Shown here piece by piece: positions 52,270 to 61,843 of a DNA stretch of 64,000 nt. Below the pieces are notes generated by a model. That model searched no databases, was not told the DNA's origin, and saw only the letters and a list, made by a program, of their open reading frames with translations. Numbering within the stretch: position 1 is the first letter of the stretch; each line of letters opens with the position of its first letter. The position numbers and the translations under genes were made by a program. Source of the DNA: an uncultured Eubacteriales bacterium (GTDB taxonomy: Bacteria > Bacillota > Clostridia > Oscillospirales > Acutalibacteraceae); the NCBI GenBank assembly GCA_900540235.1, contig UQEY01000003.1:1-64000 (forward strand), given 5' to 3'.

Positions 52270-53883
52270 ATGAAAAGATATTCAAAGCTTATTCCGCAGG
52301 GAACGAGAGATTTATTATTTGAAGAATGTGACGACAGGCGCAAGGTTGAAGCAACTTTGTCAGAGCTTTTTAAGGAGCATAGCTATAGAAAAGTTATGAC
52401 TCCTACCGTTGAGTTTTACGATGTATTTTCCGACAACGACTTGGGTATTGAGGCTGAGGAGATGTACAAGCTTTCCGACTCCCTCGGCAGGACTACTGTT
52501 CTTCGCCCGGATAACACCGCTCCTATTGCCCGTCTTGTTGCAACAAGGCTTTCTAAGGAAGATTTTCCGGTTCGCCTTTATTATAACCAGAGCGTTTATG
52601 TAAGAAATAAAACGCTTGCCGGCAGAACGGATGAAACAGAGCAAAGCGGTATTGAATTTATCGGTGACGGCAGTATGGATGCCGATATCGAAGTTATTTC
52701 TATGGCTTATGAAGCACTTAAAAGAAATAATGTCGCTTCCTTTAAACTTGAACTTTGCCATGCGGGTTTCTTTAAATCTATCCTTAATAAAATGGATATT
52801 ACCGACACTCAAAAGGCTGACATTTGCAAGCTTATTGAGGGCAAAAATTATGCCGCACTCGGCGATATGCTTGATACAATCGGTTCAAGTAAAGAGGCAG
52901 ATGTAATTAAAAAACTTCCAAGGCTTTTCGGCGATGTAAGTGTAATTGACGAAGCTAAAAAGCTTTACAGCGATAAGCAAAGTGACGAAGCGCTCAATTA
53001 TTTAAAAACTGTTTTTGAAAAACTCTGTACTCTCGGTCTTGGTGATAATATAACTATTGACCTCGGTCTTGTAAACAGAAGCAATTATTATACCGGCGTT
53101 ATCTTCCGTGGATATGCCGAGGGCAGCGGTCTTACCATTGTTTCAGGCGGTAGGTACGATAACCTTATCGGAGAATTCGGTCTTGATGCACCGGCTGTCG
53201 GTTTTGGCGTTAATGTTAATGCTCTTTGTGATGTTACGAGGGAAGAAATTAATGTTGACCGTCCTATTCGCATTGCGCTTACTAAGGGCAGACTTGAAAA
53301 ATCTTCCGTAGCACTGTTTAAAAAAATGGGTCTTGACACAACCGAACTTGAAAACAAGGGCAGAAGGCTTATTTTACCTGTCGGCGATTATGAAGCTGTT
53401 CTTTCAAAAGCACCCGATGTTATTACTTATGTTGAGCACGGTGTTTGCGATATCGGTGTAGTCGGCAAGGATACCATTGTTGAGCACGGCAATTCTTTTT
53501 ATGAAGTTATTGACCTTAATATCGGTAAGTGCCGTTTTGCTCTTGCTTGCCCAAAGGGTACCGATTTCTTCTCCGGTTATAGAAGAAAGGTTGTTGCAAG
53601 TAAGTACCCAAAGGTTGCAAAGGCTTATTTTCAGTCTAAGGGTATGGATGTTGATATTATTAAAATTGAGGGCAGTGTTGAACTTGCTCCGCTTTTGGGT
53701 CTTGCAGACGGTATTGTTGATATTGTTGAAACGGGTTCAACTCTTAAAGAAAACGGACTTGAAGTTGTTGACACGATTATGCCGATTTCGGCAAGAGTTA
53801 TTGTTAATATGGCTTCAATGAAGCTTCGTAAAAAGGAAATTGAGGACTTTTTAAACGATTTAGAACTTGCATCTAAAGTTTGA
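52270..53883 (+). CDS. hisZG: HisZ-HisG fusion: ATP phosphoribosyltransferase regulatory and catalytic subunits
   Basis: 537 residues in one unbroken frame. Residues 1-~328 are HisZ, a catalytically inactive histidyl-tRNA synthetase relative ('PQGTRDLLFEECDDRRK', 'LRPDNTAPIARLVATRL', 'YYTGVIFRGYAEGSG', 'SGGRYDNLIGEFG'). Residues ~332-537 are short-form HisG ('IRIALTKGRLEKSSVALFKK', 'DIGVVGKDTIVEHG', 'GIVDIVETGSTLKENGLEV'). HisG condenses ATP with PRPP, the first step of histidine synthesis; short HisG needs HisZ for activity and feedback. They are usually separate genes. CAGGAG precedes the ATG. Confidence 0.95.
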   Translation: MKRYSKLIPQGTRDLLFEECDDRRKVEATLSELFKEHSYRKVMTPTVEFYDVFSDNDLGIEAEEMYKLSDSLGRTTVLRPDNTAPIARLVATRLSKEDFPVRLYYNQSVYVRNKTLAGRTDETEQSGIEFIGDGSMDADIEVISMAYEALKRNNVASFKLELCHAGFFKSILNKMDITDTQKADICKLIEGKNYAALGDMLDTIGSSKEADVIKKLPRLFGDVSVIDEAKKLYSDKQSDEALNYLKTVFEKLCTLGLGDNITIDLGLVNRSNYYTGVIFRGYAEGSGLTIVSGGRYDNLIGEFGLDAPAVGFGVNVNALCDVTREEINVDRPIRIALTKGRLEKSSVALFKKMGLDTTELENKGRRLILPVGDYEAVLSKAPDVITYVEHGVCDIGVVGKDTIVEHGNSFYEVIDLNIGKCRFALACPKGTDFFSGYRRKVVASKYPKVAKAYFQSKGMDVDIIKIEGSVELAPLLGLADGIVDIVETGSTLKENGLEVVDTIMPISARVIVNMASMKLRKKEIEDFLNDLELASKV

Positions 53884-53902
53884 TATAAAGAGGTAGATAA
53901 AG

Positions 53903-55186
53903 ATGAATATTACTAAGGCAAACGGCAAAAGCGAATACGAGCTTATTAAAAATTTAAAAAAGCGTTCGGGTGAAACCGATGAAAAAATAGTTGAAGCCGT
54001 TACTACAATTATTAATTCTGTTAAAGAGCAGGGCGATGAAGCAGTAAGGGAATTTACCGTTAGATTTGACGGTATGCTCCCTAAAAAAACTGTTATTGAA
54101 AAGGATGAACTTAACGCTTATCTTGACGAGGTTGAACCTGATTTTAAGCAGGCACTCGTTAAAGCTTCGGCTAATATTTACGACTTTCATAAGCGTCAGG
54201 CTCAGCAATCTTGGATGACTACTAAGGAAAACGGAGTAATTATGGGTCAGCGTATTCGTGGACTTCACAGAGTGGGTATTTATGTGCCGGGCGGTACTGC
54301 GGCTTATCCTTCTTCCGTTTTGATGAATGCTATTCCTGCCAAGATTGCCGGTGTTAAGGAGATTGTTATGGTTACTCCTCCGGGTAAGGACGGTAACCCT
54401 AACCCTGACATTATGGCTGCCGCCGCTATTGCCGGTGTTGACAGAGTATTTCTTGTTGGCGGTGCTCAGGCTGTTGCCGCACTTGCTTACGGTACTGAAA
54501 AAATACCGAAGGTTGATAAAATTGTAGGCCCGGGTAATATTTTTGTTGCTACTGCAAAAAAACTTCTTTACGGTGTTGTTGATATTGATATGGTTGCAGG
54601 TCCGAGTGAAATTCTTATTGTTGCCGATAAGAGCGCTAAGCCTGCTTACCTTGCCGCCGACCTTATGAGTCAGGCGGAGCATGATGTTAGAGCTTCCGCT
54701 ATTTTGCTCACTACTTCAAGCGATATTGCAAGGGCTACGGCAAGGGAAATTGACAGGCAGATTAAATATCTTGAGCGTCAGGAAATTATTGAAAAGTCAC
54801 TTAATGACTACGGCGAAATTATTGTTTGCGAAAATCTTGACCAAGCTATTGAGTTTGCAAACGAACTTGCACCCGAGCATCTTGAAATGTGTGTTGAAGA
54901 ACCGCTTAAATATATAGGCAGGCTTGACAACGCAGGCTCGGTATTTCTCGGCAACTTTTCCCCTGAACCTCTCGGCGATTACTATGCAGGTCCAAACCAT
55001 GTTCTTCCTACAAGCGGTACTGCAAGATTTTTCTCGCCTCTTTCTGTTGACAGCTTTGTTAAGAAAAGTTCGTTTATTTATTATACCGAGGAAGAACTTG
55101 AAAAGGCTAAGAACGATATTGTTAAGCTTGCGGATACAGAGGGTTTAACTGCTCACGCAAATTCCATAAAAGTAAGATTTGAATAA
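53903..55186 (+). CDS. hisD: Histidinol dehydrogenase
   Basis: 427 residues. 'VGIYVPGGTAAYPSSVLMNA', 'VGPGNIFVATAKKLL', 'DMVAGPSEILIVAD', zinc ligands in 'MSQAEHDVRAS' and the catalytic 'ELAPEHLEMCV'. It oxidises histidinol to histidine in two NAD-dependent steps. Lies 19 nt after hisZG with AAAGAGG before the ATG. Confidence 0.97.
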   Translation: MNITKANGKSEYELIKNLKKRSGETDEKIVEAVTTIINSVKEQGDEAVREFTVRFDGMLPKKTVIEKDELNAYLDEVEPDFKQALVKASANIYDFHKRQAQQSWMTTKENGVIMGQRIRGLHRVGIYVPGGTAAYPSSVLMNAIPAKIAGVKEIVMVTPPGKDGNPNPDIMAAAAIAGVDRVFLVGGAQAVAALAYGTEKIPKVDKIVGPGNIFVATAKKLLYGVVDIDMVAGPSEILIVADKSAKPAYLAADLMSQAEHDVRASAILLTTSSDIARATAREIDRQIKYLERQEIIEKSLNDYGEIIVCENLDQAIEFANELAPEHLEMCVEEPLKYIGRLDNAGSVFLGNFSPEPLGDYYAGPNHVLPTSGTARFFSPLSVDSFVKKSSFIYYTEEELEKAKNDIVKLADTEGLTAHANSIKVRFE

Positions 55187-55199
55187 TCAGAGGTAAAAT

Positions 55200-55778
55200 A
55201 TGAGGACTGCTTTAATTGAAAGAGATACGAAAGAAACTCAGATAAAAATTGAACTTTGTCTTGACGGCGGTGAAGTGAGCGTGTCAACGGGCATAGGCTT
55301 TTTTGACCATATGCTTACAGCTTTCGGTGTTCACGGCGGTTTTGGTCTTAAAGTTCGGGTTAACGGCGATTTGGAGGTCGATACTCACCACACTGTTGAG
55401 GATACCGGCATTGCGCTCGGTCAGGCTTTTAAACAGGCACTCGGTGATATGAGCGGAATTGAGCGCTACGGCTTTTTCTCAATTCCTATGGACGAAGCGC
55501 TTGCAAACTGCGTGCTTGATATTTCTAACAGACCTTTCCTTGTTTTTAAGGCTGAGTTTAACGAGGAACGCTGCGGCGAATTTGAAACTTGTATGACTGA
55601 GGAATTTTTCAGGGCTTTTGCTATGAATTCTGGTATCACACTTCACCTTGAAGTGCCTTACGGTACTAATTCTCATCACGAGATTGAAGCGCTGTTTAAA
55701 GCTTTTGCCCACGCATTAAAAATTGCTGTCAAGAAGAATGAAGACGGCAGTGTTCTTTCAACCAAAGGAGTTTTGTGA
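55200..55778 (+). CDS. hisB: Imidazoleglycerol-phosphate dehydratase
   Basis: 192 residues. Metal-binding motifs 'GFFDHMLTAFGVHGGF', 'DTHHTVEDTGIALGQAF' and 'NSHHEIEALFKAFAHAL'. Monofunctional dehydratase, so histidinol-phosphatase activity must come from elsewhere, probably hisK at 3562. hisC would normally precede it and is absent. AGAGG ends 6 nt before the ATG. Confidence 0.97.
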   Translation: MRTALIERDTKETQIKIELCLDGGEVSVSTGIGFFDHMLTAFGVHGGFGLKVRVNGDLEVDTHHTVEDTGIALGQAFKQALGDMSGIERYGFFSIPMDEALANCVLDISNRPFLVFKAEFNEERCGEFETCMTEEFFRAFAMNSGITLHLEVPYGTNSHHEIEALFKAFAHALKIAVKKNEDGSVLSTKGVL

Positions 55779-56491
55779 TGATTATTTTACCTGCTATTGA
55801 TATTATAGATGGCAAACCTGTTAGGCTTTATAAAGGCGATTTTTCAACCGCAAAGCAGGTGGCAGGTGACGCTGTTGAAACTGCATTTGACTTTGTTAAA
55901 GCAGGGTGTGAATGGGTACATATGGTTGACCTTGACGGCTCACTGAAAAAAGAACCCGTTAATGCCGAAACTTTTATAACCGTTGCAAAGGAAACTAAGC
56001 TTAAAGTTGAACTCGGCGGCGGTATCAGAACTATGAAAGATATCGATTTTTATATAAATAACGGAATCTCACGCATTATTTTAGGCTCGGTAGCGCTTAA
56101 AAATCCTGAGCTTGTAAAAGAAGCTGTAGCCGAGTTTGGAAGCAGAATTGCAGTAGGTATTGACGCCAAGGGCGGATATGTTGCAACCGAAGGCTGGGTT
56201 GAAAAAAGTGATGTTTACTTTACCGATCTTGCAAAGAAAATGGAAGATATCGGCGTTAAAAATATTATCTTTACCGATATAAGCAAAGACGGTACTCTTT
56301 CGGGTCCGAATATTGAACAACTTGTTGAAATTGATAACGCAGTGTCTTGCGATATAACGGCTTCGGGCGGTGTTACCAAGATAGAAGATATACTCTCTCT
56401 TCGTGATAAAAAGCTTTACGGTGCTATTTGCGGCAAGAGTATTTATGAGGGTACGCTTGATTTGAGAGAAGCAGTTGAGGTATGCAAATGA
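55778..56491 (+). CDS. hisA: ProFAR isomerase HisA
   Basis: 237 residues. ATG 55778 has AAAGGAG 7 nt upstream; GTG 55775 is in frame but less well spaced. TIM barrel with catalytic Asp in 'LPAIDIIDGKPVRL' and in 'AVGIDAKGGYVATEGW'; 'ELGGGIRTMKDIDFY' and 'ASGGVTKIEDIL' bind phosphate. hisH normally sits before it and hisF after it; neither is here. Confidence 0.96.
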   Translation: MIILPAIDIIDGKPVRLYKGDFSTAKQVAGDAVETAFDFVKAGCEWVHMVDLDGSLKKEPVNAETFITVAKETKLKVELGGGIRTMKDIDFYINNGISRIILGSVALKNPELVKEAVAEFGSRIAVGIDAKGGYVATEGWVEKSDVYFTDLAKKMEDIGVKNIIFTDISKDGTLSGPNIEQLVEIDNAVSCDITASGGVTKIEDILSLRDKKLYGAICGKSIYEGTLDLREAVEVCK

Positions 56492-56826
56492 TTGATATAG
56501 AAAAATATTTTAAAAAAGCAGATTTGCTCCCTGCCGTTATTCAGGAGGAAACAACCGGCGAGGTTCTTATGCTTGCATATATGAATCGTGAATCTATGAA
56601 AAAAACGCTTGAAACCGGTTACACTTGGTTTTGGTCAAGGTCAAGGCAGGAACTTTGGAACAAAGGCGCAACTTCGGGTCATCTTCAAAAAATCGTGTCT
56701 GTTTACGGTGACTGTGATGATGATACTCTTTTAATTAAAGTGATTCAAACAGGTGCCGCATGCCATACGGGTAATCACTCTTGCTTTTTTAACGAAATAA
56801 AACTTGAAACTAACGGAGAAGAATAA
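56488..56826 (+). CDS. hisI: Phosphoribosyl-AMP cyclohydrolase
   Basis: 112 residues. ATG 56488 overlaps the hisA stop (ATGA) and has TTGAGG 7 nt upstream; ATG 56482 is too close. 'AYMNRESMKKTLETGYTWFW', 'SRSRQELWNKGATSGH', Asp ligands in 'YGDCDDDTLL' and Cys in 'GAACHTGNHSCFF'. Opens the adenine ring in the third step. Separate from hisE, unlike the fused hisIE of enterics. Confidence 0.97.
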   Translation: MIDIEKYFKKADLLPAVIQEETTGEVLMLAYMNRESMKKTLETGYTWFWSRSRQELWNKGATSGHLQKIVSVYGDCDDDTLLIKVIQTGAACHTGNHSCFFNEIKLETNGEE

Positions 56827-57149
56827 TGGACTATATTAGAAATGATTATGAAACTATTTTAGCAAGAAAGGAAGCTCAGGAGGAGGGTTCTTACACTTGC
56901 TATCTTTTTGAAAAGGGTCTTGACAAGATTCTTAAAAAAGTAGGCGAGGAATCAACCGAGATGGTTATTGCCGCAAAAAACGGTGTTAAGGATGAAACCG
57001 TAGGCGAAATTTGTGACCTTATTTATCATACTCTTGTTATGATGGCAAACGAGGGAATCACTCCCGATGATGTTGATGCAGAACTTGCAAAGCGTGCCGA
57101 AAAAGCAGGCAATTTAAAGAAATTTCATGTAGTGGATAAGAATTCATAA
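56826..57149 (+). CDS. hisE: Phosphoribosyl-ATP diphosphatase
   Basis: 107 residues. MazG-like all-helical fold: 'KILKKVGEESTEMVIAAKNG' and 'EICDLIYHTLVMMANEGI' hold the metal-binding acids. Removes pyrophosphate from PR-ATP, the second step. The start overlaps the hisI stop and the stop overlaps recJ by 1 nt. Confidence 0.96.
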   Translation: MDYIRNDYETILARKEAQEEGSYTCYLFEKGLDKILKKVGEESTEMVIAAKNGVKDETVGEICDLIYHTLVMMANEGITPDDVDAELAKRAEKAGNLKKFHVVDKNS

Positions 57150-59167
57150 TGTCATATAAAAAATGGATAATTAATGAGGCTGACAAGGAAAAAGCGTCAC
57201 ACCTCAGCGAACAAATGAATATTGATGCCTTTATTGCTTTCTTGCTTGTTTCAAGGGGTGTTGATAATGAGCTTACGGCTTCGGAATTTTTGTCCGACAG
57301 CAGTAGGTTTTCTTCTCCATATTCTTTTAAAGATATGGACAAGGCTGTAAAACGAATCAACACGGCTCTTGACGAGGGGGAAGGCATTTGTATTTTCGGT
57401 GACTATGACTGCGACGGTGTTACCGCTACTGCACTTCTTTACACTTTTTTGCAGGCTATGGGCGGCAATGTTTCGTACTATATCCCTAACCGTATTACCG
57501 ACGGCTACGGTATGAATTTCGGCGCAATAGATAAAATCAAAGCTAACCATACCGACCTGATTATCACGGTTGATAACGGCATTTCTTCTGTTGAGGAAGC
57601 CGAATATATCTACTCAAAGGGTATGCAGCTTATTGTTACAGACCACCACCAAATAGGTGACAAGCTTCCTAAAGCCGAAGCGGTTATTAACCCGCACAGG
57701 GAGGATAACGATTTAACTTTTCGTGATTTTGCCGGTGTCGGTGTTGCGTTCAAACTTGCGTGCGCACTTTACGGCGGCGATATTGAGGAACTTGTCGGTA
57801 TGTTTGCCGATTATGTTGCTATAGGCACGATAGGTGATATGGTAAGCCTTATGTCGGAAAACAGAACTCTTGTTAAAGCCGGTTTGAAGCTTATTAATGA
57901 GGATGCTAAAATCGGTATTTCTGCGCTTAAAAAGATTGCAAATTCAAACGGCGAAATGTCGTCATACGATGTTGCTTTTCAACTTTGCCCACGAATTAAT
58001 GCGGCAGGCAGAATGGACACTGCAGAAATAGCTTTAAAGCTTTTAATCAGCGATGACGAAGAAGATGCAGAGTTCAGGGCAAATCAGCTTAACATTGAAA
58101 ATGAGCACAGGCACGAGGTTGAGGACAATATCGCAAAAGATGTTGCTTCAATAATTGAAAAGGATAAATCTTACGGTGAAGACAGAGTAATTGTCGTTGC
58201 CGGTAATAATTATCATAAGGGAGTTATAGGTATTAATGCCTCGCATATAGTTGAAAATTACGGTAAACCCGCTATCGTTATCGGTATTGATGACGAGGGT
58301 ATTGCCACCGGCTCGGCAAGAAGTATTGAAGGTTTTAATATCTATGAAGCTCTGTCATCGTGCAGTGAACTTCTTTACCATTTCGGCGGTCATCCGCTTG
58401 CGGCAGGTATGAGCCTGGAGGCTAAAAATATATCAGCTTTCAGAAAAGCAATTAATGAATACGCTAAGAAGAATTATCCCGTTATGCCCGTTCAAAGTAT
58501 AAGGCTTGATTGCAAGCTTTCGCCTTTTTATCTTAATGTTGATTTAGTTGATAACCTTTCTGTTTTAGAGCCTTATGGCACTTCTAATTCTCAGCCGGTA
58601 TTCGGTCTGTTTAATATGACCCTTTCATCCGTTACTCCTATCGGCGACGGTAAACATATCAGGCTGGAAGCTGTTAAAAAGGGCAAAACAGTTAGGATGG
58701 TTAAGTTTAAAACCACTGTTGATGAATTCCCATACAAGGTCGGTGACTCACTCGATTTTGCGGTAAGGGTATCAAAAAATTTGTTTAAAGGCAAAATGTA
58801 TCTGTCGGTTCAAATTGTTGATTACCATAAACACGGTATTGATATAGATAAATATTATTTACAAAAAAACGATTACGAATTATTCCTGCTCGGAAGCAAA
58901 AACAAAACGGAAGTGTATCCCACTCGTGATATTTGCTCCGTTATTTACAGATATTTAAAACGCTCAAACGGCTACAAATTTTCGGTTGACGATTTGTATT
59001 TTGAACTTGCTTCTTTTGTCACTTACGCTCAGCTTTGCTTTGCACTTGACGCTTTCGAGGAAGCAGGGCTTATAACTCGAAACGGCGCAATAAGTATTAA
59101 TGAAGTTAAAACTAAAACTGACCTTGAGAAAACAAATGTGCTCACGGTTTTGAAGGGAAGATTATAA
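57149..59167 (+). CDS. recJ: Single-stranded-DNA-specific exonuclease RecJ
   Basis: 672 residues. DHH domain: 'IFGDYDCDGVTATALLYTF', 'IITVDNGISSVEEAEY', 'IVTDHHQIGDKLPKAEAVIN'; DHHA1: 'NNYHKGVIGINASHIVENYG' and 'FGGHPLAAGMSLE'; then an OB fold. It degrades ssDNA 5' to 3' in recombinational and base-excision repair. Coupled by 1 nt to hisE, so the his promoter probably feeds it. C-terminal ~90 residues extend beyond the core. Confidence 0.95.
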   Translation: MSYKKWIINEADKEKASHLSEQMNIDAFIAFLLVSRGVDNELTASEFLSDSSRFSSPYSFKDMDKAVKRINTALDEGEGICIFGDYDCDGVTATALLYTFLQAMGGNVSYYIPNRITDGYGMNFGAIDKIKANHTDLIITVDNGISSVEEAEYIYSKGMQLIVTDHHQIGDKLPKAEAVINPHREDNDLTFRDFAGVGVAFKLACALYGGDIEELVGMFADYVAIGTIGDMVSLMSENRTLVKAGLKLINEDAKIGISALKKIANSNGEMSSYDVAFQLCPRINAAGRMDTAEIALKLLISDDEEDAEFRANQLNIENEHRHEVEDNIAKDVASIIEKDKSYGEDRVIVVAGNNYHKGVIGINASHIVENYGKPAIVIGIDDEGIATGSARSIEGFNIYEALSSCSELLYHFGGHPLAAGMSLEAKNISAFRKAINEYAKKNYPVMPVQSIRLDCKLSPFYLNVDLVDNLSVLEPYGTSNSQPVFGLFNMTLSSVTPIGDGKHIRLEAVKKGKTVRMVKFKTTVDEFPYKVGDSLDFAVRVSKNLFKGKMYLSVQIVDYHKHGIDIDKYYLQKNDYELFLLGSKNKTEVYPTRDICSVIYRYLKRSNGYKFSVDDLYFELASFVTYAQLCFALDAFEEAGLITRNGAISINEVKTKTDLEKTNVLTVLKGRL

Positions 59168-61387
59168 TTGGAAAATGAGGAAAAAACTGTTTATACAGAT
59201 GATTATAACGACGGCTTTGACGCTTTTTATGAAGAAATAAAAAAGAATAATCAGTATGACAGCGAAAAAATAAAAAAAGCATACGACCTTGCCCGTGACG
59301 CACACAAAAATCAGCGCAGGCGCTCGGGTGAGCCATATATTATGCACCCGGTTGCAGTTGCCGAAATTCTTTTTAAACTCGGTATGGATAACGAGTGTAT
59401 TATCGGTGCGCTTCTTCACGATGTTGTTGAGGATACCGAGTATGACCTTGATTATATAAGAAAAGAGTTTGGTGACGAAGTTGCACTTCTTGTTGACGGC
59501 GTAACAAAACTCGGTCAAATTCCGCTTTCAACGAGGGAAGAAGTTCAGGCTGAAAATATAAGAAAAATGTTTATTGCTATGAATGAAGATGTTAGGGTTA
59601 TTATTATCAAACTCTGTGACAGGCTTCATAATATGCGAACCCTTCAGCATATGCCGCCTTATAAGCAAAGGGAAAAAAGCCTTGAAACGCTTGAAATTTA
59701 TGCTCCTATCGCTCACCGTTTAGGTATTCGCCCTATTAAGGAAGAACTTGAGGACTTGGCAATTTATTACCTTGACCCTATTGCGTATAAGGAAATAGAG
59801 CAAAATCTTTCTATGAAAAAGGAGCAGGGTGAAAAATTCCTTGCCGATATAACACAGCAAATAAGCGACAAGATTACCCCTGTTATGAAACATGTTCAAA
59901 TTACATCAAGGGTAAAATCGGTTCACGGTATTTTTAGAAAAGTTTATATAAAAGGTAAAAATTTTGAACAGATTTTTGATATCTATGCCGTAAGAATTAT
60001 TGTTGATACCATGATTGATTGCTACAATGCGCTCGGTATCGTTCACGATATGTTTAAGCCGCTTCCGGGCAGGTTTAAAGATTATATTTCTATGCCTAAG
60101 CCTAATATGTATCAGTCGCTTCATACAACCGTTTTGTCGGATACGGGTGTTCCGTTTGAAATTCAAATTCGTACTTGGGATATGCACCGCACGGCTGAAT
60201 ACGGTATCGCCGCTCACTGGAAATATAAGCTTGGTAAAAGCGGCAAAGACGATATTGATAATCGTCTTGAGTGGATACACCGTGTTATTGAACACGGCAA
60301 TGAAACCGATACTCCCGAGGAACTTGTTACCACAATTAAGGGTGACCTTTCAAGCGACGAAGTGTTTGTGTTTACCCCTCGTGGTGATGTGAAATGTCTT
60401 CCAAAGGGTGCAACGGTTATTGACTTTGCATATGCCATTCACTCGGCAGTCGGCAATAAAATGGTCGGAGCAAAGGTAAACGGCAAAATAGTTCATCTTG
60501 ATTATAAAGTTAAAACAGGTGAAATTGTTGAAGTTTTAACCTCCAACGCTCAGGGTAAAGGACCAAGCCGTGACTGGCTCGGTATTGTTACAACGGGTGA
60601 AGCGAGAAGTAAAATTCGCTCTTGGTTCAAAAAAGAAAAAAGAGATGAAAATATAGTTCAAGGTAAGGCTGAGGTTGAGCACGAACTCAAGCGTAACTTT
60701 ATCCGTCTTGAAGGCGAAGATTATATAAGATTTGTAACTAAAATAGCCGAAAGGCAACATTTTACAAATATTGACGATTTTTATGCCGCAGTCGGTTACG
60801 GCGGTATTCAAATTTCCCGTCTTATGCCGGGCATTAAGGATGAATATAACCGTAATTGGAAAGTGCAAAAGGAAGAACCTAAGCCTATTGCTCCGGCTAA
60901 TTCTATCGACCAGCCGAGAACTGCAAAAGATAGCTCGGGTGTAGTTGTTGACGGAATTGACAACTGCCTTATTAAAATGGCAAGGTGCTGTTCTCCTATT
61001 CCGGGTGAAGAAATTATCGGCTTTATTAACCGTGGCACAGGTTTGACAATTCACAGGCGTGACTGCGTAAATGTTCCCCGTGATTTGGCAAATTGCCCTG
61101 AGCCTGAACGCTGGGTTGGCGCTCATTGGGACAGCAGTGTTAAAATTGACGCCCGTTCAACCATTGATGTTTATGCTATTGACCGTGACGGCGTGGTTAT
61201 GGATATAACTACTTGTATGGCAAATTCTCATGTTAAAATTCATTCAATCAATGCTCGTCCTATTAACGACGGTAACTGCCTAACAACTATGACTATTACG
61301 GTCAATTCTAAGGAACATCTTGACAGTATTGAAAAATCGCTTCGCAAAATAGAGGGCGTGTATCATATAGAAAGGTCATCAATTTAA
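59168..61387 (+). CDS. relA: Bifunctional (p)ppGpp synthetase/hydrolase, Rel type
   Basis: 739 residues. Starts with TTG at 59168: AAGGGAAG lies 7 nt upstream and no in-frame ATG exists before the HD domain, whose first motif is 'YIMHPVAVAEIL'. HD hydrolase motif 'LLHDVVEDTEYDLDYI' is intact. Synthetase: 'RVKSVHGIFRKVYIKGKNFE', 'PLPGRFKDYISMPKPNMYQS', 'EIQIRTWDMHRTAEYGIAAHW'. TGS ('VFVFTPRGDVKCLPKGATVI') and C-terminal zinc-finger and ACT regulatory domains follow. It makes and degrades the stringent-response alarmone. rel-dtd-MBL order is conserved in Firmicutes. Confidence 0.96.
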   Translation: MENEEKTVYTDDYNDGFDAFYEEIKKNNQYDSEKIKKAYDLARDAHKNQRRRSGEPYIMHPVAVAEILFKLGMDNECIIGALLHDVVEDTEYDLDYIRKEFGDEVALLVDGVTKLGQIPLSTREEVQAENIRKMFIAMNEDVRVIIIKLCDRLHNMRTLQHMPPYKQREKSLETLEIYAPIAHRLGIRPIKEELEDLAIYYLDPIAYKEIEQNLSMKKEQGEKFLADITQQISDKITPVMKHVQITSRVKSVHGIFRKVYIKGKNFEQIFDIYAVRIIVDTMIDCYNALGIVHDMFKPLPGRFKDYISMPKPNMYQSLHTTVLSDTGVPFEIQIRTWDMHRTAEYGIAAHWKYKLGKSGKDDIDNRLEWIHRVIEHGNETDTPEELVTTIKGDLSSDEVFVFTPRGDVKCLPKGATVIDFAYAIHSAVGNKMVGAKVNGKIVHLDYKVKTGEIVEVLTSNAQGKGPSRDWLGIVTTGEARSKIRSWFKKEKRDENIVQGKAEVEHELKRNFIRLEGEDYIRFVTKIAERQHFTNIDDFYAAVGYGGIQISRLMPGIKDEYNRNWKVQKEEPKPIAPANSIDQPRTAKDSSGVVVDGIDNCLIKMARCCSPIPGEEIIGFINRGTGLTIHRRDCVNVPRDLANCPEPERWVGAHWDSSVKIDARSTIDVYAIDRDGVVMDITTCMANSHVKIHSINARPINDGNCLTTMTITVNSKEHLDSIEKSLRKIEGVYHIERSSI

Positions 61388-61390
61388 TTT

Positions 61391-61843
61391 ATGAAAGCAG
61401 TAATTCAGCGAGTTAAACATTCCTCGGTAACAGTTGACGGAAAACTTATAAGTAAAATAGAAAACGGCTTTATGATTCTTTTGGGAGTTATGGACGGCGA
61501 CACAAAAGAGGATGCGGATAAACTTGTTAAAAAGATACCGCATTTGAGGATTTTTGAAGATGAAAACGGCAAAATGAATCTTTCGCTTCTTGACACTTTC
61601 GGTGAAATTCTCTTGGTATCTCAGTTTACACTCTGTGCCGATTGTTCTCACGGCAGGCGACCGAGTTTTATTAAATCAGCACCTCCGACTGAAGCAAATG
61701 CTCTTTACGAATATGTTGCAAATGAACTTAAAAAAGCAGGAGTAAAGGATGTTAAAACGGGAATTTTCGGCGCAGATATGAAAGTAGATTTGCTCAATGA
61801 CGGACCCGTTACAATAATTTTAGACAGTAAGGAATTAAAATAA
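61391..61843 (+). CDS. dtd: D-aminoacyl-tRNA deacylase
   Basis: 150 residues. 'AVIQRVKHSSVTVDG', the signature 'SQFTLCADCSHGRRPSF' and the Gly-cisPro motif 'NDGPVTIILDS'. It removes D-amino acids from mischarged tRNA. Three nt after relA and overlapping the next gene by 1 nt. Confidence 0.97.
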   Translation: MKAVIQRVKHSSVTVDGKLISKIENGFMILLGVMDGDTKEDADKLVKKIPHLRIFEDENGKMNLSLLDTFGEILLVSQFTLCADCSHGRRPSFIKSAPPTEANALYEYVANELKKAGVKDVKTGIFGADMKVDLLNDGPVTIILDSKELK

